Shown: positions 25,201-34,121, counted from the stretch's first letter. The stretch is 39,384 nt of DNA from an uncultured Opitutales bacterium (GCA_943789375.1 CALSTX010000025.1:1-39384); one strand, 5' to 3'. Program-made: numbers and translations. Notes: generated by a model not told the origin, from the letters alone.

Positions 25201-26598
25201 TTAGCGTAAAACGCTTGCAACTACCGTGAAGGGGCTTTGCCAACCGGTAATTCCCTCTACTTCAATTGAGTAATCACCTTCTGATAAATTCTCCGGATCA
25301 AAGTGAAGGTTATTGCCGTCTAGGCGTTCCACTACTTCCCTTGAACTATTCATCAGGGTCCATCTTTTAATTTCAAAATCAACTTCATTTCCAGTATTTG
25401 CTAAAGAGTATTTGTCGTCGAAACCACCAGACTCTTTTATTCTAAAACTCCATCTTCTTTCTTTTTGAGAATTAGAGACTTCTTTGATTTCGTAATTTTC
25501 CTGTCCTTTATCAATCCGTTCAAATACAATTTCTTCTTCTTTTATTAAATTCCCACCGGGTCGGTCATCATAAATGCTATCATGCCCAACCGCTCTTCCA
25601 TTAGGCCAATCCCTAGGGCGTCTGGATACCCGAATTTTTCTACCGTTAGGGAGTTGAACAAATTTATTATTTTCGTTTCCCTCGCCTACGAATTTAAAAT
25701 CATTGGTTTTTGAATTTACGTTTATGGAATTTGCATTATTGAGAGGGTTAGATCCAATTGGGCTGTTTTCTGGAAACCCTTTATTGAAGAACGAGTCTTG
25801 ATTTCGGTTCATTCCTTTCATAGGACTTGGCGAATTTTCAAGAAACTCTTGTTTATATGCATTCTCAACAGAGTTTATGGGTGATGAAACATTCTGGCTA
25901 TCCTGTTGAGGTTGACTTGGCGAATAATGAGAATTTTTACTGAAAGGTTCTTCTCCGGATGTTTCCAATCTATCGACCAAGTTAGAGGCTGATTCAATAA
26001 GATCCGTTATATCGGTCTGACCTTCAATTCCCTGATGGATAGCCTGCTTGGTATCTTTTAGGATAGCGACCGTATCAAGAAATTGATCTCTTTCTTCCGG
26101 CGAAGCGTTTTTACTCTTATTCATTAATTCGATGATTAAATCATCAATTCTTTCCAAGGTTTTTTGAGCACTTACGGAATTACTTTTAGCGAGTTGCTGC
26201 TGAATTTCTTTCAGTAAAGCTTCGAGATCTTCGTCTTGGCGTGCTAAGGAAAACCTGAGTTTTAATGCATCGTCCATCAACTCCTGTTTGTATTTTTTTC
26301 GATTCCATGGAAGTACTCCACTTAAGTTAGTGCCTGCAACTTTGGAGACATATTCGTCAATTGAATTATCAGCTTTCTCAAACTGCAATCTTGCCCTCAA
26401 AGCAGATAATTCAGACATAAGATATAGTCCTCTATGGTATCTAGTTTGTGCGATCTCAGAACTCTGGTCAGCTTTTAAATAATAACTTTCTAATTTGATA
26501 CCTTCGGCTTTTAATAATTTAAAAGGTACCATGGTGTTTATTTGTCCGTAGAGGGCAGATGACATTAAGAGTAGAATGCTAATTAATAATTTATTCAT
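25201..26598 (-). CDS. Exported coiled-coil protein, first gene of the Srf-type unit
   Basis: A 465-residue protein with a signal peptide (1-18, ending near ALYG) and no lipobox. Residues about 30-205 are helical and charged, probably coiled coil. A low-complexity Asn/Ser/Pro-rich linker runs from about 215 to 300. The C-terminal part has LPNGRKIRVSRRPRDWPNG and ends in a short beta-rich domain (EGDYSIEVEGITGW) resembling a C-terminal Ig-like module. No family is recognised. It opens the leftward operon, divergent from the ECF sigma gene across 143 bases, and would be the periplasmic partner of the cytoplasmic SrfB/SrfC pair. Confidence 0.65.
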   Translation of the reverse strand: MNKLLISILLLMSSALYGQINTMVPFKLLKAEGIKLESYYLKADQSSEIAQTRYHRGLYLMSELSALRARLQFEKADNSIDEYVSKVAGTNLSGVLPWNRKKYKQELMDDALKLRFSLARQDEDLEALLKEIQQQLAKSNSVSAQKTLERIDDLIIELMNKSKNASPEERDQFLDTVAILKDTKQAIHQGIEGQTDITDLIESASNLVDRLETSGEEPFSKNSHYSPSQPQQDSQNVSSPINSVENAYKQEFLENSPSPMKGMNRNQDSFFNKGFPENSPIGSNPLNNANSINVNSKTNDFKFVGEGNENNKFVQLPNGRKIRVSRRPRDWPNGRAVGHDSIYDDRPGGNLIKEEEIVFERIDKGQENYEIKEVSNSQKERRWSFRIKESGGFDDKYSLANTGNEVDFEIKRWTLMNSSREVVERLDGNNLHFDPENLSEGDYSIEVEGITGWQSPFTVVASVLR

Positions 26599-26688
26599 TT
26601 TTTTAAATGTTGATGGTTAAACTTCATTTATTGATACGCATACTTTCTTCTTTTCTTTCACATTTATTTATTTTGTTTAGCAAACCCA

Positions 26689-26702
26689 TTGCACTAGTTG
26701 CA
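26689..26702. promoter_or_regulatory. Imperfect palindrome beside the sigma promoter (possible operator)
   Basis: TTGCACTAGTTGCA is an imperfect inverted repeat centred on ACTAGT, ending one base before the -35 box of the rightward promoter. It lies between the divergent units and could bind a regulator of both. This is a sequence pattern only. Confidence 0.3.
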
Positions 26703-26703
26703 T

Positions 26704-26732
26704 TTGACAACAATTATATGTAGCAACATAAT
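26704..26732 (+). promoter_or_regulatory. sigma70-type promoter of the ECF sigma gene
   Basis: A perfect -35 box TTGACA (26704-26709), a 17-base spacer and a -10 box CATAAT (26727-26732; five of six consensus bases). The expected transcription start is around 26738-26740 and the sigma ATG is at 26742, so the mRNA would be leaderless or nearly so. It is the best-formed promoter in the window and lies between the two divergent units. Confidence 0.7.
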
Positions 26733-26741
26733 TATACTTTA

Positions 26742-27353
26742 ATGGTTTTCGAAGCCCCCAACTATAACAGAACCCGCACTACAATGGTGCGAGGCTTACG
26801 CGACCTTGAAGATCAAAAGGTGTGGAATCGTTTTTTTGAGTCCTATTGGAAGTTAATCTATCATTCTGCCCGTAAAGCAGGATTAGAGGATGCTGATGCA
26901 CAGGAAGTTGTACAGGAGACCGTTATTACAGTGACCAAAAAAATTGGAGGCTTTGACTATGATCGAAGCAAGGGATCCTTTAAGGGTTGGTTAATGCAGA
27001 CAACCAAGTGGAAAGTTCTGGATCAGTTTAGAAAAATTAATCGTAATGCAAATCGGGAAAGCTTAAATGCATCTGAAAATATTGATCAAATTCCTGATGA
27101 ACTCCCCGATTTGGACTCTTTCTGGAAACAAAATTGGCAAAAGGAACTTTTTGATGCTGCTTTGGAAAAAACAAAGGGCGAAGTTAATCCACTTTATTTT
27201 CAAATATATAATCGATTGGTTATAAAGGAAAAAAAAGCAAAAGAAGTGGCAAAAGAATTGGATGTTCCTGTTTCACAAGTTTACCTAGCCAAGCATCGTG
27301 TCACAGAGGCAATTAAAAAATCAATTGAGCAAATGAACCACGGTTACCAATAA
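26742..27353 (+). CDS. ECF-type RNA polymerase sigma factor
   Basis: A 203-residue protein. Region 2 spans about 14-95: TRTTMVRGLRD, WNRFFESYWKLIYHSARKAG, DADAQEVVQETV and FKGWLMQTTKWKVLDQFRK cover core-binding and -10 recognition. Region 4 spans about 140-195, with AKEVAKELDVPVSQVYLAKHRV as helix-turn-helix. The separation and lack of region 3 are typical of ECF factors; this type with an adjacent kinase is common in PVC bacteria. ATG 26742 is preferred because TRTTM at residues 11-15 already belongs to the conserved domain. No anti-sigma factor is adjacent; the kinase gene begins 13 bases downstream and may control it by phosphorylation, as described for some PVC ECF groups. It probably directs this locus. 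Confidence 0.85.
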   Translation: MVFEAPNYNRTRTTMVRGLRDLEDQKVWNRFFESYWKLIYHSARKAGLEDADAQEVVQETVITVTKKIGGFDYDRSKGSFKGWLMQTTKWKVLDQFRKINRNANRESLNASENIDQIPDELPDLDSFWKQNWQKELFDAALEKTKGEVNPLYFQIYNRLVIKEKKAKEVAKELDVPVSQVYLAKHRVTEAIKKSIEQMNHGYQ

Positions 27354-27366
27354 TATTTATAATTGA

Positions 27367-29391
27367 TTGAATAACGACCGCCCAACTCAAAAAATGGAAG
27401 ATTCGCCCCCTTTTCCATTCAAGATTCCTGTAATCGCTGATTACAAACCAATAAGGGTTATTGGAACTGGTAGCTTTGGCCAAGTTTGGATTGCTTTAGA
27501 TGCGACAGGGAGTCCCTGTGCTCTCAAAATAATTCATAAAGGTAAATTCGATAACGAAGTCTTTTGGAAGGAATTTGAAGGTGTCAAGAATTACCTTCCC
27601 ATTTCAAGGGGTAATATGGGCTTGGTCACAATTTTGCATGTTGGGAAAGATCCACAGGAAAATTTTTATTACTACACTATGGAGTTAGCAGATAACGCTA
27701 ACGATTCAATTGGAGAGGATTGGAAAGAGTACGAAGCCTTATCGCTTTCATTGCAGATTAATCGAATTCAAATGCTTTACCCTCTCGATAAATTTGAGGA
27801 AATTGCGATTAATTTGGCTGATGGTCTTGCCCATTTGCACGAAAATGGGCTTGTTCATCGTGACATTAAACCTTCAAATGTTATTTTTATTAATGGAAAA
27901 GCTAAATTGGCGGATGTAGGCTTGGTCACAAAAGGAGTTGAGGCTTCTACATTCATTGGAACCGCAGGGTACATCCCACCTGAGGGACCTGGTATGCCTG
28001 CAGCTGATGTTTATGCCTTGGGCAAGACATTTTATGAACTTTTAACCGGAAAAGGCATACAAGATTTTCCGGAATTACCAACCATGATATCAGACGGGAG
28101 CAAAACAAAATCATTTGCAACTTATAATCTCATAGTGGCAAAGTCCTGTGAACCAAACTACTTGGAAAGGATTCAGGATGGTTCGGAATTATTAAACTCC
28201 CTGAAAAATATAAACAAATTAAAAGATAATCGAAAAAATGAACCCCGCTCTCGATTTCCTTTACTGAAGACCTTGATTTTTCTTTTCTTTGCTGCTCTTC
28301 TCATTTTCTATTATGATCGAGAGTTCAATGATTCAAAAATTATAGCCTCGCTTAATGAATTTCAGGAAATGTACCCAGAACAGATCCTTAATTCCGAACC
28401 TGAAGAAACAATCCGGGAAGAAAACGACTCAAAGGAGGTTCGATCAGAAATATCAATTTCCAACAATTCAAACAATACCGTTGCTGAATTCTTCCTTCCC
28501 AGAACTCCCTTTCAACCAATGGAAAGGATTGAGGGAAATGAAAAAGAAGAACGATTTTTACCAAGAATTCTTCAAGTTCCTATGGATTCTATTGAATCCG
28601 GTCCGATCGAGGTAAATCCAAAAAAAGTAAAAAAGATAGAATCTAAAAAAACCGTCCAGAAAGGAGAACCTTTCCAATGGTCTGAAATGAAAATCACTAT
28701 GCCCTGGATTCCACCAGGTTCTTTTTTAATGGGTAGTCCTGAAAGTGAAACAGACCGAAGAATCGAAGAAAAACTTAAAGTTAAATTTAACATTGAGAAA
28801 GGCTTTTGGTTATCATCCCACGAAGTAACTCAATATCTTTTTCAAAAAATAATGAAAAGGAATCTATCATCGAATCGGACCTCTACTCAATTACCAGCTG
28901 AAAACTTAAGTTGGAATGATGCAACTAGCTTTTGTTCAAAACTTACATTGCTAGCCCATGATTCAAATATGGTTCCAATGGAATTTTCTTTCAATCTCCC
29001 TACTGAAGCACAATGGGAATACGCCTGCAGAGCTGAAAGTGATTCTCGATTTTCTTCTGGGAATACATTAGGACACAAATTCGCAAACTTTCGAAATAAC
29101 ATTCAAAAGTCTAATAAGACTATCAAAGTGGGCACTTTATTGCCTAATCGATGGGGCTTTTATGACATGCATGGAAATGTGGCTGAATTTACCCTTGATT
29201 GGTTCTCACCAACTAAAAAATTCAAATCTAGTGACAAATATTCTTATATTTCAAAAAATGAATACAAAATCGCAAAAGGTGGAGCTTGGAATAATCCTCA
29301 AAGCAGTTGTCGTTCTGCATCTAGATCATTACTTAATACTTCAGAAATATGGCATAATGTAGGATTCCGAATATGCCTGATTCACCTGTAG
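27367..29391 (+). CDS. Membrane Ser/Thr kinase fused to an FGE-sulfatase domain
   Basis: Up to 674 residues. The N-terminal Hanks-type kinase (about 25-275) has a Gly-rich loop GTGSFG (33-38), Lys54 in ALKII, HRDIKPSN (164-171) and ADVGL with Asp183 in place of canonical DFG, then GTAGYIPPE. One transmembrane helix follows (about 297-317, LKTLIFLFFAALLIFYY), then a linker with Glu/Asn-rich repeats. The C-terminal FGE-sulfatase-like domain (about 440-672) has WIPPGSFLMGSPESE, LPTEAQWEYACRAESD, GFYDMHGNVAEF, KGGAWNNP and NVGFRICLIHL. The order matches PVC and T6SS PpkA-like kinases with an outer sensor or binding domain. The start is TTG 27367 (13 bases after sigma) or ATG 27394; homology cannot decide. 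Likely partner: the FHA protein. Confidence 0.85.
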   Translation: MNNDRPTQKMEDSPPFPFKIPVIADYKPIRVIGTGSFGQVWIALDATGSPCALKIIHKGKFDNEVFWKEFEGVKNYLPISRGNMGLVTILHVGKDPQENFYYYTMELADNANDSIGEDWKEYEALSLSLQINRIQMLYPLDKFEEIAINLADGLAHLHENGLVHRDIKPSNVIFINGKAKLADVGLVTKGVEASTFIGTAGYIPPEGPGMPAADVYALGKTFYELLTGKGIQDFPELPTMISDGSKTKSFATYNLIVAKSCEPNYLERIQDGSELLNSLKNINKLKDNRKNEPRSRFPLLKTLIFLFFAALLIFYYDREFNDSKIIASLNEFQEMYPEQILNSEPEETIREENDSKEVRSEISISNNSNNTVAEFFLPRTPFQPMERIEGNEKEERFLPRILQVPMDSIESGPIEVNPKKVKKIESKKTVQKGEPFQWSEMKITMPWIPPGSFLMGSPESETDRRIEEKLKVKFNIEKGFWLSSHEVTQYLFQKIMKRNLSSNRTSTQLPAENLSWNDATSFCSKLTLLAHDSNMVPMEFSFNLPTEAQWEYACRAESDSRFSSGNTLGHKFANFRNNIQKSNKTIKVGTLLPNRWGFYDMHGNVAEFTLDWFSPTKKFKSSDKYSYISKNEYKIAKGGAWNNPQSSCRSASRSLLNTSEIWHNVGFRICLIHL

Positions 29392-29413
29392 TAATAACGA
29401 GAATTTATTCTTT

Positions 29414-29434
29414 AATCATAAAATATGATTTTTT
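29414..29434 (+). terminator. AT-rich Rho-independent-type terminator
   Basis: AATCATA (29414-29420), a loop AAA and TATGATT (29424-29430) form a 7-bp stem followed by TTTT. It lies 22 bases after the kinase stop. The stem is A+T-rich and weak, so termination may be partial and let the downstream exported genes be read from the sigma promoter. Confidence 0.45.
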
Positions 29435-29594
29435 ATTTCATTTTACACAATTAAAAATTTTATGATTCAAAATTTACACTATTTTCGACACTTAAACCAA
29501 ACTATCTATTCAAAAAATAAACTTATCCACCCATAGGTATTAAACTTATTGCACAATCTAATTAAATTAAGAAGGGGATTTATACAATTAATAG

Positions 29595-29632
29595 TTTTAA
29601 TTAAAAAAAGCTTGCATAACTTTTAATTAAAA
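29595..29632. repeat. Pair of identical TTTTAATTAAAA palindromes
   Basis: TTTTAATTAAAA occurs at 29595-29606 and 29621-29632, each a perfect 12-base palindrome, 26 bases centre to centre. They lie just upstream of the lipoprotein gene at 29648, in a gap with no other features apart from the terminator. They could be operator half-sites or only A+T-rich sequence; the exact repetition favours a binding site. Confidence 0.4.
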
Positions 29633-29647
29633 TACAAAAAAAAACTT

Positions 29648-30967
29648 ATGTCTCCGATTAACTTTAAATATACAGCATTCTTTTTAAGCATATGTGCAAT
29701 AATGCTTGCGGGATGTACTACAACTTCTACGACAACAAAAGAGGTCAGACGACCACAAGCGCGTTTTGATCTGTCTGGAAATCAAATTAAAGAGAAGCTT
29801 TTTTTTGCAGGCTTTGTAGCGACAGGATTTGACCAAAATGCAAGCAATGAATTACTAAGGGGATGGGGTGATAAAAACCTTAAGTTTGGTCAGCACATAA
29901 TAAATTTACCAGGTACGGATAATAATAAAAGCAGGGAAAAATTGCAGACTTTCAATAATTTGGCTTTTGAGAACTTTTCTCATCCTGAGTTTGACGTTTC
30001 ATTGAAATTAAGTGGTGCAAAGCCCAAAGCGTTTGTTTTCGCAATTGACGAAGAGCGTATCACTACTGAAAAAATAGGAGACAGTGAAACTTTAGTCGCT
30101 GACCTTGCTGGCCAGATAATAGTTTTTGATTGGAAGGATCGATTGGTTTTAGCATCTTATCCACTCATTTTTAGTGCAAAAGATGTTTATGATCCAAAAA
30201 AGATAGAGCAGAAAATGAATCAACTTTATTATGCGGGTTGGGGAGAAGATTCAATAGGTTTTTTGGATTATTTTGTTAAATATCTTAAGGAAAAAGTTTC
30301 ACTTACCTTTTACTATGATGGTCAAACTGTTAACAAAGCGGGCGTTGAAAATGTTGTAATTGAAGCAAAGGCACTTCCCTTTTTAATGAAGCAAAATATT
30401 ACTGTTGGCGATTATAAGCAAAAACTTGCCCAGAGATTTACGGCTTACTTAGCTAAAAATCAAAATCTTGCCATGGTACCCTATGGATTTGCTGACGAAA
30501 AAGGACAAAGAAAATTGAGTATTGTTCCAGGTGGAAGCGCTATGGCTGGATTATTCGAAGATAACTCTGCTAATGAACTTATTATTCCCAAAGCTGATTA
30601 TGTTTTTGATATAAACTTGGAAAGTCTGAAAGAAGTAGAGGTTGAAAGGGGAAATGTCGACAAAGTTATGGCATACGCATCTTTTCTAAAAGTCACCGTT
30701 TCCGATTCAGCTAGAACTACCGTTTTTTTCGAAGATGAATTTAAGAAAATTTTGACCCGTCACCTACCCATTGATTTTAATCCCAAACCTTGGAGATGGC
30801 TTGATTATTCTACAATTATAATGATAGACGATATTACCCGAAATATTAATAATCCAGACCCGAAATGGTGTAAGGCTCAATCAAATGGCACCAAAACCAA
30901 GCGTGCTTTGCAAAACCTTTACAATGGTCAACTATCCACTTGCCTCTCACCACTTCCTTCTTACTGA
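29648..30967 (+). CDS. Large lipoprotein of unknown family
   Basis: A 439-residue protein with a clear lipoprotein signal: hydrophobic KYTAFFLSICAIMLAGC with the acylated Cys at 23 and a Thr/Ser-rich spacer after it. It is probably anchored in the outer membrane, as there is no Asp at +2. The rest is globular; I see no named domain. Visible patterns are KLFFAGFVATGFDQ near the start, a possible beta-rich body, and PWRWLDYSTIIMIDDI near the end. It opens a run of six exported genes; the next starts one base after its stop. No Shine-Dalgarno site: the leader is a poly-A run, common here. Confidence 0.72.
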   Translation: MSPINFKYTAFFLSICAIMLAGCTTTSTTTKEVRRPQARFDLSGNQIKEKLFFAGFVATGFDQNASNELLRGWGDKNLKFGQHIINLPGTDNNKSREKLQTFNNLAFENFSHPEFDVSLKLSGAKPKAFVFAIDEERITTEKIGDSETLVADLAGQIIVFDWKDRLVLASYPLIFSAKDVYDPKKIEQKMNQLYYAGWGEDSIGFLDYFVKYLKEKVSLTFYYDGQTVNKAGVENVVIEAKALPFLMKQNITVGDYKQKLAQRFTAYLAKNQNLAMVPYGFADEKGQRKLSIVPGGSAMAGLFEDNSANELIIPKADYVFDINLESLKEVEVERGNVDKVMAYASFLKVTVSDSARTTVFFEDEFKKILTRHLPIDFNPKPWRWLDYSTIIMIDDITRNINNPDPKWCKAQSNGTKTKRALQNLYNGQLSTCLSPLPSY

Positions 30968-30968
30968 T

Positions 30969-32060
30969 ATGAAAAAAATCACCATACTTGTACTATTATT
31001 TTGTAACCAACTTGTTTGGTCTCAACTGGTTGACGAAACTGGCACTTCCCAGTTTCCATACAAACCAAGTGGGTTTTCAGGAAAACCGAAGGCGGATGAC
31101 ATCCAATTTGCGATAAAAGCTGCTAAGCTCAATGCACTTAGCAGGTACATTACAAGCATGGATCAAAACTCTAGGTTAAATTTTCAAAAAATCCAATCAT
31201 CTATCGAAGCCGATATCGACAGAATTGTCCCAAGTGCCTCAATCGTAAGAAATGATTATGATAAGAGACAAAAGCTTATTTTTATCTCTCTGAGAGCGTC
31301 CATTAATTCTTCTTTGCTCCGTGATCGTTTAATCCAAAGTGGAGCAGCAGCTCAAATGCCCTCTAAAGAAAAAAGCTATGTATGTGGTGCTTTCGTAGCA
31401 CGAAGGCAAACAAGCGTTACTGCTTTTGATGAGAAGCGGGTAATTGCAAATCGAGATGAAAGTTTTAGTGAAGACTTCGAAGAAGTTGCATCAAATGGAT
31501 CAAGTACATCAGTAACAGCTGACCAGCGTCGCGAAAGAACATCTACTACAGCTGGCTCAAGAACTACAAAAGCTGATGATATAAGCTGGGATATTTTTCC
31601 TGCCGAAGTTCTTGACTCAAGCATGTCTGGTATTCTTAAAACTGCTGGATACAGACTTGTACCTGCTTCAGCACTTGGGCGTAAAAGTGATGGATTAATA
31701 AACCTTGATTCAATTAATAATGATTATTCTAAAGGCAATGACCTTTCTCAAAATACACGTGATGATATGGTTGAGGGCTGTGAAAACTTGAAAATTAGTT
31801 ACCTTTCTACTGGAACTATGAGTGTGCAAGCCCCAAGTCGTCACCCCGTTACCGGAGATACGAAAATAACGGTTATGGTTAACGCACAGGTTTGGGATGT
31901 GGGAGGTTTTATTCCCGAGGTAATAGCTAGTATTGGACCGGTTCAATATTCGGCTATTGGCGATACTCAAACAACTGCTGAAAATAATGCCATTAAGCTT
32001 GCTGCAGAGAAAGCAGGACAGCTTATTGTCGCTGGATTACAGCAAGCTAATGCAAAATAA
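30969..32060 (+). CDS. Exported LPP20/FlgP-like protein
   Basis: A 363-residue protein from ATG 30969, with a signal peptide (KKITILVLLFCNQLVWSQ). Residues about 35-100 (DDIQFAIKAAKLNALSRYIT, then SIVRNDYDKRQKLIFISLRA) have the 'A-x-x-x-A-K-x-x-A-x-x-x' layout of LPP20/FlgT-N-like domains. A Ser/Thr/Arg-rich insert lies at about 170-205. The C-terminal third (STGTMSVQAPSRHPVTGDTK ... TTAENNAIKLAAEKAGQLIV) repeats an A-x-x-x-A-I-K-L-A-A-x-K-A helix. Upstream in-frame starts would overlap the lipoprotein gene by about 80 bases; ATG 30969, one base after its stop, is a better fit and gives the signal peptide. Likely co-translated with its neighbours. Confidence 0.6.
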   Translation: MKKITILVLLFCNQLVWSQLVDETGTSQFPYKPSGFSGKPKADDIQFAIKAAKLNALSRYITSMDQNSRLNFQKIQSSIEADIDRIVPSASIVRNDYDKRQKLIFISLRASINSSLLRDRLIQSGAAAQMPSKEKSYVCGAFVARRQTSVTAFDEKRVIANRDESFSEDFEEVASNGSSTSVTADQRRERTSTTAGSRTTKADDISWDIFPAEVLDSSMSGILKTAGYRLVPASALGRKSDGLINLDSINNDYSKGNDLSQNTRDDMVEGCENLKISYLSTGTMSVQAPSRHPVTGDTKITVMVNAQVWDVGGFIPEVIASIGPVQYSAIGDTQTTAENNAIKLAAEKAGQLIVAGLQQANAK

Positions 32061-32099
32061 CATTTTAAATTTTGAACCCTAATTAAACCTAACCATAAA

Positions 32100-32762
32100 A
32101 TGAAAAAAATTATATCCTTCTCTACTTTATTATTAATGTCTAGCTCTATTGGTTTTTGCCAATTTGGAGGTTTGCTCGGTGGAGGAAAAAAAAGCTCCTC
32201 GATGGATAAAGATGCGTACATGGCTCAAGGCAAAGAACTTATACAGGGATATGCACTCCTACAGGCTGCTGTCTTAGAAGTTGGAGCAGCTCAAGCATTA
32301 GCCGAGAATGACTCAGCATCCGCAGAGCTTTACACCGCAAGAGCAAATGCTTTGAAAAGTGATCCCTCCTCTAAAAATTTTGAAAATGCTAAACAATCGA
32401 GTAAGGAAATTGTTGAAAAACAAAAAGATGAGGAAAAAAGATCAGTTGAATATTCAGAAAAGGGAAAAGAAGCACTCAAGGCAACTCTTCCTAAGTCTTT
32501 CGGAACCGTAGCAGGTGCTACAGCACTTGGTATTCTCTCAGTCGATTGGCTCAAAGAATATCCTAAACAGCTTAAAGCGGCAGGGACTTTTGGTAAGCTC
32601 AAACTTGTAAAGGAACTAAAAGTGCCAATGATGATTGCAAAAGAATTACCATCTTCTTTGGTTACTATCCCTAAGACACTAAAGGCGATTACTGGTTCAG
32701 CCAAAAAGCAAGGTGTCGATGTAAAAGCTGCAGAGAAAAAAGCTTTAGAAATTGGAAAATAA
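32100..32762 (+). CDS. Exported helical protein of unknown function
   Basis: A 220-residue protein with a signal peptide (KKIISFSTLLLMSSSIGFCQ) and a short Gly/Lys/Ser stretch right after it (FGGLLGGGKKSSS). The body is Ala/Lys/Glu-rich and helical (AAVLEVGAAQALAENDSASA, then a long charged helix about 85-125) and ends in a moderately hydrophobic segment (GTVAGATALGILSVDWLKEY). The Cys in GFCQ could be taken for a lipobox (I-G-F-C is atypical), so lipidation is uncertain. Nothing matches a family I recognise. It follows the LPP20-like gene by 39 bases on the same strand. Confidence 0.6.
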   Translation: MKKIISFSTLLLMSSSIGFCQFGGLLGGGKKSSSMDKDAYMAQGKELIQGYALLQAAVLEVGAAQALAENDSASAELYTARANALKSDPSSKNFENAKQSSKEIVEKQKDEEKRSVEYSEKGKEALKATLPKSFGTVAGATALGILSVDWLKEYPKQLKAAGTFGKLKLVKELKVPMMIAKELPSSLVTIPKTLKAITGSAKKQGVDVKAAEKKALEIGK

Positions 32763-32808
32763 TTTTCCACTTTTTACCCTTTCCCTTTCTGTTTTTCTTT
32801 CTAAATCA

Positions 32809-34095
32809 ATGAAATTTAACTTATCTTATTTCATATTTCTAGTCTTGTCACACACCTTAAGTGCCGAGATTACTTACAGGGAAGTTGAAACTCAGGGAAG
32901 TGGAAAAGATTTAGGAGAGGCCGTTACCAATGCCCTCGTGGAAGCGGTGGGCATGGTAAACGGTCGATCCATTGAATCTGAAAGTTCACTCAAACAGGCT
33001 AAGAAGAGTGCATCAGTTAATGGTAAAACTGATTATTTTCTTTCAGAAGACTTTAAGTCTGCAGTGAAATCTGCAACTAAAGGAACAGTTGCCGAATATA
33101 GCATAGAAGATAAATCAACCAACGAATTGGGAATTGTAACCGTTTACATTAGGGCTAAGGTAGCAAAACTTAAACTTTCCGCCTCGGCAAATAGGAAACG
33201 CATTGCAGTTTTCCCATTGCGTATGGGAAGTAAAACTTTTCGGGTTGGAAATGCGGTCGGAGATAAGGAAAGAATATCCCGTTTATTTTCACAGAGAATA
33301 TCCACGAATTTGGTACAATCACGCAAGTTTACAGTTCTAGACCGTGAGTATATCCTGGAGCAACTAGACGAGAAAGCAAATATAGTAAGTGGGGATGTGA
33401 AAAATGAGGAAATGGCGAAATTGGGTCAGGAATTGGTGGCTGATATGATTCTTGTTGGTACCATTGAAGATTTTGGGGTGGAAACTAAAACCATCCGTAT
33501 GCAACTAAGTAATAGAACAGTTACTACCCAAAGTGCATTTGTAAATTTTGGCTACCGAATTTTGGATATTGCTACTAAGCAAATTAGATTTGCAGATGTT
33601 ATGGAGCTGAAACTTGACCCTTCTGAACTACAAGCCGCATCCGGTTCCGGTGGACAGGGTTCGCTTGAGTCCGCGATTTGCAGGCTTGCGTCGGAGAAAA
33701 TAAGCATAAAAATCTTAGAAGCTATTTATCCAGTCGTTGTGGTATCCGCTCGCGGAAAATATATAACCCTTGGTCAGGGTGGAAATAATTTGCACAGAGG
33801 TGATAAAATGGAAATTTTTTATTATGGTGATCCAATTATTGATCCATACACCAAAGAGTCTTTGGGCAGAGAAGAAATACCCATCGGCTTCGTGGAAATA
33901 ACCCGGGTTAATGCCAAAACATCATCCGCTAATTATGTTGAAGGAGACTTTGATATTGGAGCTAATTTTGCCCCCAAGAAATTTTTGTGTCGATCAGTCG
34001 ACATAATTAAAAAAACTGAAAACGATAAACGAATTGATGATGCCCGTTCGAGATTCGAAGAAAGGCGTAAGCAAAGAAGTAGCCTTCTTGATTAA
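32809..34095 (+). CDS. Exported protein with FlgT-like three-domain architecture (CsgG-like middle)
   Basis: A 428-residue protein from ATG 32809 with signal peptide KFNLSYFIFLVLSHTLSA. Three domains are visible. (1) About 22-120: FlgT-N-like, VETQGSGKDLGEAVTNALVE ... GMVNGRSIESESS. (2) About 126-290: CsgG/FlgT-M-like, RKRIAVFPLRMGSKTF, LFSQRISTNLVQSRKFTVLD and LVADMILVGTIEDF. (3) About 310-395: FlgT-C-like SH3-type module, GKYITLGQGGNNLHRGDKME, then DPYTKESLGREEIPIGFVEI. This is the layout of Vibrio FlgT, the H-ring protein of sheathed flagella, and is also close to CsgG outer-membrane secretion proteins. No flagellar gene is near, so a different envelope ring or channel is inferred. An ATG at 32752 would add 19 residues overlapping the previous gene; the signal peptide supports 32809. 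Confidence 0.72.
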   Translation: MKFNLSYFIFLVLSHTLSAEITYREVETQGSGKDLGEAVTNALVEAVGMVNGRSIESESSLKQAKKSASVNGKTDYFLSEDFKSAVKSATKGTVAEYSIEDKSTNELGIVTVYIRAKVAKLKLSASANRKRIAVFPLRMGSKTFRVGNAVGDKERISRLFSQRISTNLVQSRKFTVLDREYILEQLDEKANIVSGDVKNEEMAKLGQELVADMILVGTIEDFGVETKTIRMQLSNRTVTTQSAFVNFGYRILDIATKQIRFADVMELKLDPSELQAASGSGGQGSLESAICRLASEKISIKILEAIYPVVVVSARGKYITLGQGGNNLHRGDKMEIFYYGDPIIDPYTKESLGREEIPIGFVEITRVNAKTSSANYVEGDFDIGANFAPKKFLCRSVDIIKKTENDKRIDDARSRFEERRKQRSSLLD

Positions 34096-34121
34096 TTTAA
34101 ACTAACCAAAATTCCAATACA

